Below are positions 52,329 through 60,790 of a DNA stretch of 64,000 bases, piece by piece. A program made the translations under genes and the position numbers. The notes under the pieces are model-generated. The model was not told the DNA's origin and did not search any database. It saw only the letters and a list, made by a program, of their open reading frames with translations. The number at the start of each line of letters is the position of its first letter. The first letter of the stretch is position 1. Source of the stretch: Xanthobacteraceae bacterium (GTDB lineage: Bacteria; Pseudomonadota; Alphaproteobacteria; Rhizobiales; Xanthobacteraceae); assembly GCA_019746355.1 (NCBI GenBank), contig JAIESC010000082.1, positions 1-64,000 on the forward strand. The letters run 5' to 3'.

Positions 52329-53579
52329 ATGGATCTCATTGCTGATCGCGGCCGGCGCATCACAGTCGAGGAGCTCAACACCAGCCGCCTGCTGGCCCAC
52401 GCCAGAAAGCAGGCGGTGCAGCGCAAGTTCGACGACATGCTGATCGTCGACGTGGATGCGCACCACTACGAGAACGAGCACTTCGCCGAGATCCTGCCGT
52501 TCATGGAAAACGAGGTGCTCAAGCAGCTCGCTCTGTCGGGCCGCGCCAGCACGCGGGCGCGCCCGAACCTCACGCCGCAGTCGATCGGCTTCCAGGACAT
52601 GGGCGGCCGGGTGACGCGCTATCCGCTGCGCGGCACCGAGAAGACCAAGGACGGCTACGCCCGCGACGTCGAGCTCGGCCACCGCTGGATGGACGCCATG
52701 AGCGTCGATTACTCCTGCCTGTTCCCGACCGGCATGCTCTCGATCGGCCTGCATCCGCAGGCCGAGATGGAGGCCGACCTGTGCTGGGCCTACAACCGCT
52801 GGCTCACCGAAAAGGTGCTGCCGGATTCCGGCGACCGCTTCTTCTCGATGCTGACGCTGCCGTTCTCCGATCCGGAGGAGTGCTACCGCCATGTCGAGAA
52901 GTTCGGCAACCGCAAGCACGTCGGCGGCTTCATGGTCACGACCGTGCGCAACAACCTCGCGGTCAACGACAACCGCTACATGAAGGTGTATCGCGCGATC
53001 GAGGAGCGCGGCCTGGTGCTGTCGTTCCACTCCGGTCCGAACTGGGGCGAGCCGATCTTCAAGAGCTGCAACCGCTTCCTCACCGCGCACGCGCTCGGCT
53101 TCAGCTGGTACAACATCGTCAACCTGTCGAACTGGGTCATCAACGGCATGGGCGAGCGCTTCCCCAAGCTGCCGGTGATCTGGATCGAGTCCGGCCTCGC
53201 CTGGGTGCCGTTCCTGATGCAGAAGCTCGACCACGAGTACATGCTGCGCCCGTCGGAGGCGCCGCTGCTGAAGAAGAAGCCGTCGGACTACATGCGCGAC
53301 ATGTACTACTCGTCGCAGCCGATGGAGATCCAGGACATGGGCGCGCTCGAGACCACGTTCCGCATGATGAATGCGGAAACCCAGCTGATGTATTCGTCCG
53401 ACTATCCGCACTGGGACTTCGACCTGCCGTCGACCATCTCCGACCTGCCGTTCCTGTCGGAGAAGGCCAAGCACAACATCCTCGGCGGCACCGCGGCACG
53501 GCTGTTCAAGCTCAAGCCGCGCAACGAGAAGCAGAAGGAAAACCTGGTCAAGTTCAACAACTACACCGCGGCGGCGTAA
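52329..53579 (+). CDS. ACMSD-like amidohydrolase (Amidohydro_2 family)
   Basis: A 416-residue metal-dependent TIM-barrel hydrolase/decarboxylase. Likely metal ligands: D-A-H in LIVDVDAHHYENEHF (strand 1), His in LVLSFHSGPNWG, and Asp in MYSSDYPHWDFDLP (strand 8). The second-shell IESGLAWVPF motif is family-typical. Relatives include ACMSD, gamma-resorcylate decarboxylase and various hydrolases. The N-terminal 35 residues are an unusual extension. It ends the Rieske, unknown protein, amidohydrolase operon and is followed by a strong terminator. Confidence 0.92.
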   Translation: MDLIADRGRRITVEELNTSRLLAHARKQAVQRKFDDMLIVDVDAHHYENEHFAEILPFMENEVLKQLALSGRASTRARPNLTPQSIGFQDMGGRVTRYPLRGTEKTKDGYARDVELGHRWMDAMSVDYSCLFPTGMLSIGLHPQAEMEADLCWAYNRWLTEKVLPDSGDRFFSMLTLPFSDPEECYRHVEKFGNRKHVGGFMVTTVRNNLAVNDNRYMKVYRAIEERGLVLSFHSGPNWGEPIFKSCNRFLTAHALGFSWYNIVNLSNWVINGMGERFPKLPVIWIESGLAWVPFLMQKLDHEYMLRPSEAPLLKKKPSDYMRDMYYSSQPMEIQDMGALETTFRMMNAETQLMYSSDYPHWDFDLPSTISDLPFLSEKAKHNILGGTAARLFKLKPRNEKQKENLVKFNNYTAAA

Positions 53580-53602
53580 GCGCCGGCGCGGCGCTCAAAG
53601 CG

Positions 53603-53639
53603 AAACGGGGCGGCACGCTGTGTCGCCCCGTTTTCTTTT
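53603..53639 (+). terminator. Rho-independent terminator after the amidohydrolase
   Basis: AAACGGGGCG at 53603-53612 pairs with CGCCCCGTTT at 53624-53633 around an 11-base loop, followed by TCTTTT. It lies 23 bp after the stop codon and closes the 51537-53579 operon. Confidence 0.88.
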
Positions 53640-53682
53640 GCGCTAGCCTCGTCCTCAAAGAAACCAATTTGGGGAGAGCGCC

Positions 53683-54447
53683 ATGCTGCATCGGATGCGG
53701 ATTTTTCTCGCCGTCGCCGGCCTCGCCAGCGTCGCCATGATCGCCACCGCCAACGCCGCCGAGATTCAGCTTCTCGGCTCGACCGCGATGCGCGAAGCGC
53801 TCGACGAGCTTGTTCCTCGCTTCGAGAAGCAGAGCGGCCACAAGGTAGCTATGAGCCTTTATCCCGCGGCGACGCTTGTCACCAAGGTCAAGGAGGGCGC
53901 GCCGGCGGACATCGTGATGACGACGCCCGACAATCTCGCCGAGCTGACGCGGACCGGGCATCTGGTCGAGGGCACGCGGGTCGATTTCGTGCATTCGCGC
54001 GTCGGCGTGGCGGTGAAGGCGGGCGCGCCGAGGCCGGACATCGGCACGCCCGAGGCGCTGAAGGCGGCGTTTCTCGCAGCGAAATCCATCGGCATCAGCC
54101 GCGGACCGAGCGGCGTGCATCTGCTCGGCGCGATGGCGAAGATCGGCATCGCCGATCAGGTGAAGGCGAAGATGGTGCAGCCCGACCTCGGCGTCCGGGT
54201 CGGCACGCTGGTCGCCGACGGCAAGGCCGAGATCGGCGTGCAGCAGATCGGCGAGCTCCTGCCGATCCCCGGCATCGTCTATGTCGGACCGCTGCCGGCC
54301 GAGTTGCAGACGGTGATCGTCTACGGCATGGGCCGGTCGGCGAACGCGAAGCAATGGGATGCGGCCAGCACGCTGGTGAAGTTCCTCACCGCGCCCGCGA
54401 TCGGCCCGATGCTGAAGAAGATCGGGCTTGATCCAGCTCATTCGTAG
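53683..54447 (+). CDS. ModA-like (family 11/tungstate-molybdate fold) solute-binding protein
   Basis: A 254-residue periplasmic protein with a signal peptide (1-26, ending ATANA). EIQLLGSTAMREALDELVPRF at the start of lobe 1, ADIVMTTPDNLAEL and KSIGISRGPSGVHLLGAMAK match the ModA-like fold as found in the extended group of substrate-binding proteins without adjacent ABC genes. Because the group is broad, molybdate is not assumed. GGGGAGAG eight bases upstream supports the start. The TAG stop lies inside the repeat element that begins at 54444. Confidence 0.85.
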   Translation: MLHRMRIFLAVAGLASVAMIATANAAEIQLLGSTAMREALDELVPRFEKQSGHKVAMSLYPAATLVTKVKEGAPADIVMTTPDNLAELTRTGHLVEGTRVDFVHSRVGVAVKAGAPRPDIGTPEALKAAFLAAKSIGISRGPSGVHLLGAMAKIGIADQVKAKMVQPDLGVRVGTLVADGKAEIGVQQIGELLPIPGIVYVGPLPAELQTVIVYGMGRSANAKQWDAASTLVKFLTAPAIGPMLKKIGLDPAHS

Positions 54448-54515
54448 CCCGGATGAAGCGTAAGCGTAGTCCGGGAACACCGTTCCCGCATTCCGCTTCG
54501 CTCCATGCGGGCTAC
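54444..54515. repeat. GTAGCCCG palindromic interspersed element
   Basis: GTAGCCCG at 54444-54451 pairs with CGGGCTAC at 54508-54515; inside, CCCGGATGAAGCG/TAGTCCGGG and GGGAACACCGTTCCC form further hairpins. The type is common in Rhizobiales intergenic DNA. Its first bases provide the stop codon (54445-54447) of the ModA-like gene. Confidence 0.7.
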
Positions 54516-54541
54516 GGCTTCTGCCGCCTGCGCTTGACTGC

Positions 54542-55552
54542 TCAGCGAACGAACTCGTCGGTATAGAGTCCGTCGAAGCTCTTCAGCTCGTTCTTCGCTT
54601 CGAGCAGCTTCGCCTCGATGCTGACCTTCTGCGAATGGTCGAGCCCCGGCACCGTGACGCGCAGGTCCCTCGCGTGCGCCTTCGACACGGTCTGCCAGGC
54701 GGCGGCCAGCACCTGCTGATCCATCTTGTCGAAACGCTTCTTCAGGATCGCCAATGCTTCGTCCGGCTTCTCCAGGATGAACCGGTTGGCGGCGGCGAGC
54801 GCACGGGTGATGCGCAGGCACTTCTCGCGCTCCTTCGCGCACATGTCCGGCCGCGTGTAGACCAGCCCATAGGCGAACGGCAGCAGGTCGGGCGCATCGG
54901 TCGCGCCGCTCGCCAGCATGATCGCGGAGCCCTTCACCACGGCCTCGGTGGTGAACGGCAGCGAGGTCGCGAAGCCGTCGAGCGACTTGGTCTGCAGCCC
55001 GGCGAGCATGCCCGGCGGATCCATCGGCGCGATGCGCACGTCCTTCTCGATGTCGAGACCGCCGCGATTGACCACCAACCGCTCCCAGGCGTGGACGATG
55101 CTGCCGACGCCCTGGATGGCGACGGTCTTGCCCTTGAGCGCCCTGGCGCGCTCGGCAAGCGGCGTCTTCTCGGTGATGCCCGCGGCGTCGGCCACGTCCT
55201 TGCGCAGCACCAGCTCGACCAGCGGCCGGTCGACGAGGTTGGCGATGGCGAACAGCCGCTGCCCCGAGGCTGCCGCGCGCAGGAACACCGGCCCGGTGCC
55301 GATGGTGAAATCCGCCGCGCCGGCGATCACCGCATTGGGCGAGCCGACGCCGACGATGGTGCGATGCGAGACCTTGAGGCCCTCTTTCTGGTAGAATCCG
55401 GCATCCTCGGCGATGAATGCGGAGCTGAAGGTGAGCGTCGCCGCCGGCAGCGCAACCAGAACTTCGATGTCTTGCGTGTGACCGGCCGTGGGACCAAGCC
55501 CAACCGCGAGCCCCAAGGCGGCCGCGGCGACCGGAGTGCGGAGTTTGAACAT
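54542..55552 (-). CDS. NMT1/SsuA-type ABC solute-binding protein
   Basis: A 336-residue periplasmic protein with a signal peptide (1-26, ending TAGHTQ). SSAFIAEDAGFYQKEGLKVS is the classic NMT1/SsuA/TauA strand 1 region, and GVGSIVHAWERLVV and LPFTTEAVVKGSA are also typical. Ligands of this family are sulfonates, nitrate, pyrimidine precursors or aromatic acids. GGGAGG lies five bases before the ATG at 55552. It is convergent with the ModA-like gene and divergent from the amidohydrolase pair. Confidence 0.9.
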   Translation of the reverse strand: MFKLRTPVAAAALGLAVGLGPTAGHTQDIEVLVALPAATLTFSSAFIAEDAGFYQKEGLKVSHRTIVGVGSPNAVIAGAADFTIGTGPVFLRAAASGQRLFAIANLVDRPLVELVLRKDVADAAGITEKTPLAERARALKGKTVAIQGVGSIVHAWERLVVNRGGLDIEKDVRIAPMDPPGMLAGLQTKSLDGFATSLPFTTEAVVKGSAIMLASGATDAPDLLPFAYGLVYTRPDMCAKEREKCLRITRALAAANRFILEKPDEALAILKKRFDKMDQQVLAAAWQTVSKAHARDLRVTVPGLDHSQKVSIEAKLLEAKNELKSFDGLYTDEFVR

Positions 55553-55638
55553 CGTCACCTCCCTCACTATCGTTTTATCTGTTGCGCGGCAGAATTCCGT
55601 ACCCCGCCGCAAACTGCAAGGCTGACGCGAGACTTCGC

Positions 55639-56757
55639 ATGAAGGTGCCGCTCAAAGGCGCGATCGATTGCGACCTGCATCCGGCGATGCCCGGCGCCGC
55701 GGCACTGCTGCCGTATGTGAGCGAATACTGGCGCGACCAGCTCGTCGACCGCCACATCGACCGCTATCCGTTCACATTGACCAGCTATCCGCCGAACTCG
55801 CCGCTCAGCGCACGTCCCGACTGGCGACAGCTGTCCGGCGCGCCGGGCGGCGATCTCGACATGATCCGGCGCCAAGCGCTCGATCCGTTCGGCAGCGCGA
55901 TTGCGATCTGCAACGTGCTGCATGGCGCAGTGGCGCTGTTCAACGAGGACATGGCGATGGCGCTGTGCTCGGCGGCGAACGACTGGGTGGCGAAGGAACT
56001 GCTCGACCGCGAGCCGCGGCTGCGCGCGTCGATCCTGGTGCCGCTGCAGAACCCTGAGCTTGCGGTCGCGGAGATCGAACGGGTCGCGAAAGACCGCCGC
56101 TTCGTGCAGGTGCTGCTGTTCGCGATGAACGAGATGCTGCTCGGGCGACGCATCTGCTGGCCGATCTATGCAGCCGCAGAGAAACACGGTCTCGCCATCG
56201 GCATCCACGCCGGCGGCACCTATCGGCACGCGCCGATGGCTTCGGGCTGGCCGGCGCACCGCGTCGAGGATTACATCGCGCAGTCGGCCGCGTTCGAATC
56301 GCAGCTCTTGAGCTTCCTCGCCGAAGGCGTGTTCCAGAAGTTCACGTCGCTGCGGCTGGTGCTGATCGAGTCGGGCTTCACCTGGCTGCCCAATCTGCTC
56401 TGGCGGACCAGCAAGGGCTGGCGCGGCATGCGGCCGGAAACGCCATGGATCGACCGGCCGCCGGCGGAGATCGTCCGCGAGCACGTGCGCGTGACATTGC
56501 AGCCGGTCGACGCGCCGAAGGGCGACGGCAAAACGCTGCTGCAGGCGCTGGACCACATCGGTTCCGACCGGATGCTGCTGTTCTCGACCGACTATCCGCA
56601 CTGGCAGTTCGACGGCGAGGATGCATTGCCGGGCGGGTTGCCGGCCGACCTTGTGAAGCGAATCCTGATTGACAACGCGCTGGAAACCTATCCGCGTTTG
56701 CGTGAGGGCCCGCAGATCGGCGATAATGCGGCAACTGACAAGGAGGCCGTGCGATGA
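55639..56757 (+). CDS. ACMSD-like amidohydrolase (Amidohydro_2 family)
   Basis: A 372-residue TIM-barrel hydrolase. Strand 1 has IDCDLHPAMPG (D-x-H type ligands), strand 5 has IGIHAGGTYRH, then IESGFTWLPNLLWR, and strand 8 has FSTDYPHWQFDGE. It is the first gene of a three-gene run, each overlapping the next by 4 bp. The ATG at 55639 places the catalytic DxH near residue 13; an earlier start is possible but adds a non-conserved tail. It is a paralogue of the next gene, with the same motifs in the same order. Confidence 0.92.
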   Translation: MKVPLKGAIDCDLHPAMPGAAALLPYVSEYWRDQLVDRHIDRYPFTLTSYPPNSPLSARPDWRQLSGAPGGDLDMIRRQALDPFGSAIAICNVLHGAVALFNEDMAMALCSAANDWVAKELLDREPRLRASILVPLQNPELAVAEIERVAKDRRFVQVLLFAMNEMLLGRRICWPIYAAAEKHGLAIGIHAGGTYRHAPMASGWPAHRVEDYIAQSAAFESQLLSFLAEGVFQKFTSLRLVLIESGFTWLPNLLWRTSKGWRGMRPETPWIDRPPAEIVREHVRVTLQPVDAPKGDGKTLLQALDHIGSDRMLLFSTDYPHWQFDGEDALPGGLPADLVKRILIDNALETYPRLREGPQIGDNAATDKEAVR

Positions 56758-57851
56758 ACATTCCGGTTCGGCACGCCACCGCGGCGACGAAGCTTTCGAT
56801 CGTCGATTGCGACATCCATCCGGCGTTCCGCAAGCCGTCGGATCTCTATCCGTTCATGGCGGCGCGCTGGCGCGAGCACATGGCGACGTTCGGCGAGCAC
56901 CTGCGCCAGGGCCTGTCCGGACAGCTGCAATGGCCGCGCATGATGGCGGCCGGGATGCGCGTCGACGCGTTTCCCGAGCAAGGCCCGCCCGGCTCCGATC
57001 TCGAGCTGATGCGGCGGCAGCATCTCGACGCCAACGGCGTCGAGTACGGCATGCTGATGCAGCTGTCCAAGGGCGGCATGGAGGAGCGCAATCTGGAATT
57101 TGCCGCCGCGCTGTCGCACGCGATCAACGAGTGGCAGCTCGAGACGTTCGTGAAGCCCGAGCCGCGCCTCCGCGCCGGCATCGTCGTGCCGCAAGAGGAT
57201 GCAGCCTTCGCGGTCAAGGAGATCGAGCACCGTGCCGCGGACAAGTCGTTCGCGCAGATCATCATCTCGCCGCGCTCCAGCGATCCGCTCGGTCACCGCC
57301 GCTACTGGCCGATCTTCGCGGCGGCGGAACGCTGCAACCTGCCGATCGGGCTGCACGTGCAGGGCTTCAGCGGCGGGCATGCCTCGACCCCGTCGGGCTG
57401 GCCGACCTACTACATGGAGGAGCACTACGCGGCGACCACCGGCATGCAGAACACGGTGACGAGCCTCGTGTTCGAAGGCGTGTTCGAGCGCTTCCCGAAC
57501 CTGAAGGTGGTGCTCATCGAAGGCGGCTTCGCCTGGGCGCCGGCGCTTTGCTGGCGCATGGACAAGCACTGGGAGCGGATGCGCGCGGAGACGCCGCACG
57601 TGAAGCGGCCGCCGTCGGAATACGTTCGCGAGCATGTCTGGTTCACCACGCAGCCGATCGAAGAGCCGGAGAACCCGCAGCATCTCGCCGAGGTGATCGA
57701 GTGGATCGGCTGGGACCGGCTGATGTTCTCGACCGACTATCCGCACTGGGACTTCGACCATCCGCAACACGTGTTCAAGTTCGCGATGACCGAGGCGCAG
57801 AAAGCCCAGGTGTTCCGGGACAACGCACGTGCGTTGTACAGCCTGCCGTGA
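56754..57851 (+). CDS. ACMSD-like amidohydrolase (Amidohydro_2 family)
   Basis: A 365-residue TIM-barrel hydrolase with VDCDIHPAFRKPSDL, IGLHVQGFSGGHAS, IEGGFAWAPALCWR and FSTDYPHWDFDHP in order. It starts within the stop of the preceding amidohydrolase (ATGA) and its own TGA overlaps the GTG of the Rieske gene, so all three should be made together. The two adjacent hydrolases may form a heteromer or act on successive intermediates. The motifs resemble those in the 52329-53579 protein, which also neighbours a Rieske ferredoxin. Confidence 0.93.
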   Translation: MNIPVRHATAATKLSIVDCDIHPAFRKPSDLYPFMAARWREHMATFGEHLRQGLSGQLQWPRMMAAGMRVDAFPEQGPPGSDLELMRRQHLDANGVEYGMLMQLSKGGMEERNLEFAAALSHAINEWQLETFVKPEPRLRAGIVVPQEDAAFAVKEIEHRAADKSFAQIIISPRSSDPLGHRRYWPIFAAAERCNLPIGLHVQGFSGGHASTPSGWPTYYMEEHYAATTGMQNTVTSLVFEGVFERFPNLKVVLIEGGFAWAPALCWRMDKHWERMRAETPHVKRPPSEYVREHVWFTTQPIEEPENPQHLAEVIEWIGWDRLMFSTDYPHWDFDHPQHVFKFAMTEAQKAQVFRDNARALYSLP

Positions 57852-58261
57852 AGCGTCAGGTGGTCGCGCGCGCGGGCGATGTTCCGCCGGGCGGGTGCAA
57901 GCTCGTCAATGTCGCCGGCCGCGAGATCGGCGTGTTCAACGTCGGCGGCGAATATTTCGCGCTCGCCAACCGCTGCCCGCACGAGGGCGGCCCGCTTTGC
58001 CAGGGCCGCATCGGCCCGCTGGTGCTGTCCGACGGACCGGGCACCTATCGCCTTGCCAAGGATAAGGAATTCCTCCGCTGCCCATGGCACGGCTGGGAGT
58101 TCGATATCCGCACCGGGCAGTCCTGGTGCGATCCGAAATCGACGCGGGCGCGGCAGTTTCAGGTCACGGTCGAGCCCGGCGAAAAGCTGGTGAAGGGACC
58201 TTACGTGGCCGAGACGTTTCCGGTGTCGGTCGAGGAGGAATACGTCGTCGTGGAGGCGTAG
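57848..58261 (+). CDS. Rieske [2Fe-2S] ferredoxin
   Basis: A 137-residue single-domain Rieske protein with ligands C43/H45 (NRCPHEGGPLCQG) and C78/H81 (FLRCPWHGWEFD). The two pairs are 32 residues apart, again longer than usual, with LVLSDGPGTYRLAKDKEFL between. The start is GTG at 57848, whose last two bases begin the TGA of the upstream hydrolase. Its C43/H45 positions match the paralogue at 51537-51902 exactly. Partner oxygenase genes are absent. Confidence 0.92.
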   Translation: MKRQVVARAGDVPPGGCKLVNVAGREIGVFNVGGEYFALANRCPHEGGPLCQGRIGPLVLSDGPGTYRLAKDKEFLRCPWHGWEFDIRTGQSWCDPKSTRARQFQVTVEPGEKLVKGPYVAETFPVSVEEEYVVVEA

Positions 58262-58298
58262 TGGAGTTTCCAGTTGGCTCGCACCAGCCTCTCTCCAC

Positions 58299-58421
58299 GT
58301 CATGCCCGGCCTTGTGCCGGGCATCTCGCTTAGGGACGCACAGTGCCCACCTAAGCGAGATGGCCGGGACACAGGCGAGCGAAGCGACGCCGTCCTTCGG
58401 ACGGCTGTGCCCGGCCATGAC
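58299..58421. repeat. GTCAT-type three-hairpin element with nested hairpin
   Basis: A 123-bp element. Hairpin 1 is GCCCGGC-CTTGT-GCCGGGC, the middle stem is ATCTCGCTTAGG/CCTAAGCGAGAT, and hairpin 3 is GGCCGGGACAC/CTGTGCCCGGCC, holding the GCGACGCCGTCC sub-element (58374-58408) at its tip. The flank GTTTCCAGTTGGCTCGCACC at 58266 also resembles the flank of the copy at 11771. It lies between convergent genes. Confidence 0.85.
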
Positions 58422-58453
58422 GACGGCTAACACTGTTCGCGGGGGAAATGCTG

Positions 58454-59803
58454 TTACTCGGCCGCGGCCGATGCCACCACGAAGCGGTTGGCCGGGCGAG
58501 GCAAACCGAGATTTTCGCGCAGCGTCTTGCCTGCGTACTGCCTTCTGAACAGACCGCGCCGCTGCAATTCCGGAATCACGTACTCGACGAACTCGTTCAA
58601 TCCTTGCGGCAGGACCTGCGGCATGATGTTGAAGCCGTCAGCCGCGCCGCCGCGATACCATTCCTCCAGCGCGTCGGCGATATCGGCCGCGGTGCCGTGC
58701 ACGACTCTGTGGCCACGCGCCGTCGCAACACGCATGTAGAGCTGGCGGATGGTCATGTGCTCCGCCCGCGCCATGTCCATCACGACCTTCTGGCGGCCCT
58801 GCTGGGTGTTGGTCAGCGGCACGTCCGGCACCGGACCGTCGAGCGGATATTGCGACAGATCGAGGCCGACGATGTCGGAGAGCATCGCCACGCCCAGCTC
58901 GGGGTGAATCAGCGTCTGCAGCCGCTCGAATTTTTCTTTCGCTTCGTCGCGGGTCGTGCCAACCACCGTCAGCACGCCGGGCATGACCTTGATCGCATCC
59001 GGCGCGCGGCCGCATTTCGCGGTCCGCGCCTTGAGGTCGGCGTAGAATTTCTTCGACGCTTCGAGGTTCTGCGACACCGTGAACAGCACCTCGGCGGTGC
59101 GCGCGGCAAGCTCGAGCCCGGCCTCCGACTGCCCGGCCTGCACGATCACCGGCTGGCCTTGCGGCGAGCGCGGCACCATCAGCGGCCCGCGCACCTGGAA
59201 GTGCTTGCCCTTGTGATGCAGCATGTGGAGCTTGTCGGGGTGGAAGAACAGACCCGCATCCTTGTCCATGACATGGGCGTCGTCCTCCCAGGTGTCCCAG
59301 AGCCCCTGCGCCACCTGGATGAACTCGGCGGCGCGCTCGTAACGCTGATCGTGCGGCGCATGCGCCTTGTGGCTGAAGTTCAGCGCTTCGGACGCGGCCG
59401 ACGACGTCACCACGTTCCAGCCGACGCGGCCCTCGCTCAACTGGTCCAGCGTGGCGAACATGCGTGCCACGTGGAACGGGTCGAGATAGGTGGTGGTGGC
59501 GGTCGAAATCAGCCCGATGCGGCTTGTGACGGACGACAGCGCGCCGAGCAGGGTCAGCGGCTCGAGCCGCATCGACACCGTCGTGCGCTTCCAGATGTCC
59601 GGATCGTCGGGCCCGAAGGTCGAGTTGCTGTCGGCGTTGAAGACGAAGTCGAACAGCCCGCGCTCGGCGGTCTGTGTGATCTCAATGTAGTGCTTGAGGC
59701 TCTGGTTTGCGTTCGGCATGACGCCGGGCTCGCGCCACGACGCGATGTGGTGGCCGGTTCCATAGAGGAAGAAGCCGAGCTTCATCATGGGTTGCACTGC
59801 CAT
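58454..59803 (-). CDS. Flavin-dependent monooxygenase (NtaA/SnaA/DszA type, LLM class)
   Basis: A 449-residue bacterial-luciferase-fold monooxygenase using FMNH2 from a separate reductase. The sequence has MKLGFFLYGTGHHIASWREP, LGALSSVTSRIGLISTATTT, EGRVGWNVVTSSAASEALNF (flavin-phosphate region) and VIVQAGQSEAGLELAAR, all typical of the NtaA/SnaA/DszA/MoxC group that breaks C-N or C-S bonds or oxidises sulfur compounds. No flavin reductase gene is adjacent. The start could also be either ATG five or six codons in. Confidence 0.93.
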   Translation of the reverse strand: MAVQPMMKLGFFLYGTGHHIASWREPGVMPNANQSLKHYIEITQTAERGLFDFVFNADSNSTFGPDDPDIWKRTTVSMRLEPLTLLGALSSVTSRIGLISTATTTYLDPFHVARMFATLDQLSEGRVGWNVVTSSAASEALNFSHKAHAPHDQRYERAAEFIQVAQGLWDTWEDDAHVMDKDAGLFFHPDKLHMLHHKGKHFQVRGPLMVPRSPQGQPVIVQAGQSEAGLELAARTAEVLFTVSQNLEASKKFYADLKARTAKCGRAPDAIKVMPGVLTVVGTTRDEAKEKFERLQTLIHPELGVAMLSDIVGLDLSQYPLDGPVPDVPLTNTQQGRQKVVMDMARAEHMTIRQLYMRVATARGHRVVHGTAADIADALEEWYRGGAADGFNIMPQVLPQGLNEFVEYVIPELQRRGLFRRQYAGKTLRENLGLPRPANRFVVASAAAE

Positions 59804-59811
59804 TGCACTCG

Positions 59812-59914
59812 GTCATTCCGGGACGCCGCGAAGCGGCGGGCCCGGAATCCAGAAGCACATTCCGAACCTGCGTCTGGATTCCGGGTTCCGGCCTTCGGCC
59901 GGCCCCGGAATGAC
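59812..59914. repeat. GTCATTCC-type three-hairpin palindromic element
   Basis: A 103-bp element with hairpin 1 CGCCGC-GAA-GCGGCG, middle stem CCCGGAATCCAGA/TCTGGATTCCGGG, hairpin 3 CCGGCC-TTC-GGCCGG, and outer stem GTCATTCCGG/CCGGAATGAC. It lies 12 bp from a dienelactone hydrolase stop, on the minus strand, and nine bp from the monooxygenase start. Confidence 0.88.
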
Positions 59915-59925
59915 GGAGGATAGAC

Positions 59926-60624
59926 CTAAGCCAGGTGCTTTTTGAAGAAGTCGACCGTCAACGTCAGCGCACGGTCGGCTTCCGGTTTCGAATAGGTCCT
60001 GCCGCCGTGGCGGGCGAAGGCGTGGTCGGCGCCAGGATATTTGTGGATCGTCACCAGCGGATTGGGCGACAGCCGCCGCTCCAGCATGTCGTTGACCTCG
60101 GCCTGCACCCAGCGGTCTTTCATGGCCATATGCAGCACGAACGGCCGGTGCAGGTTCTTCACCTCCTTGATGCGGTGCTCGATGTAGGTTCCGTAATAGG
60201 CCACAGCGCAGTCGATGTCGGTGCGGCAGCACATCAGATAGCAGAGCTTGCCGCCGAGGCAGTAGCCGACCGCGCCGACCTTGCCGTTGCACTCTGGAAT
60301 CTTCTGCAGGTGGTGCCAGGTGTCCTCCATGTCGCGGACGCCGAGGTCGTAGTCGAACTCGTAGTAGAGATCGAAGGCCTTCTGCACGTGGTCGGGATTG
60401 TGGTCGGACAATTCCACGCCCGGCTCCTGCCGCCAGAACAGGTCCGGCACGAGACAAACGAAGCCTGCCTCGGCGAACTCATGGGCATGGTGGCGCATGG
60501 TGTCGTTGACGCCCCAGATCTCCATGATGGCGATGATTGCGCCGGCCGGCGTCTTGTCCGGATAGGCGATGTAGGCGCCCATGGTGCCGTCGCGGAGTTT
60601 GACTTTGATGTTCTCGGTTCGCAT
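59926..60624 (-). CDS. Dienelactone hydrolase family protein
   Basis: A 232-residue alpha/beta hydrolase. The Cys-Asp-His triad is readable: C122 in VGYCLGGKLC, D170 in MAMKDRWV and H201 in YPGADHAFAR, plus the modulating E35 in AIMEIWGVND. The size matches DLH of chlorocatechol pathways (about 236). It would hydrolyse a lactone formed after ring cleavage, though the family also acts on other esters. It lies upstream of the flavin monooxygenase on the same strand, separated by a palindromic element. Confidence 0.93.
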   Translation of the reverse strand: MRTENIKVKLRDGTMGAYIAYPDKTPAGAIIAIMEIWGVNDTMRHHAHEFAEAGFVCLVPDLFWRQEPGVELSDHNPDHVQKAFDLYYEFDYDLGVRDMEDTWHHLQKIPECNGKVGAVGYCLGGKLCYLMCCRTDIDCAVAYYGTYIEHRIKEVKNLHRPFVLHMAMKDRWVQAEVNDMLERRLSPNPLVTIHKYPGADHAFARHGGRTYSKPEADRALTLTVDFFKKHLA

Positions 60625-60668
60625 TTCCCTGCCCGTCTTGATTGAATACTTGCGCAGCTCTCTCGACG

Positions 60669-60779
60669 GTCATGCGCGGGCTTGACCCGCGCATCCATGA
60701 GATTTTGCAACTCGCTCCACTCTTACGACTGCCTGCGCAGCACTTGATCATGGATTGCCGGGTCAAGCCCGGCAATGAC
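60669..60779. repeat. GTCAT-type palindromic element
   Basis: A 111-bp element with hairpin 1 GCGCGGG-CTTGA-CCCGCGC, middle arms ATCCATGA/TCATGGAT around a long loop, and hairpin 3 TGCCGGG-TCAAG-CCCGGCA. Compared with the copy at 31777, hairpin 1 has a paired C-to-G and G-to-C change. It lies between two minus-strand genes. Confidence 0.82.
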
Positions 60780-60790
60780 TCGCTGATAGA

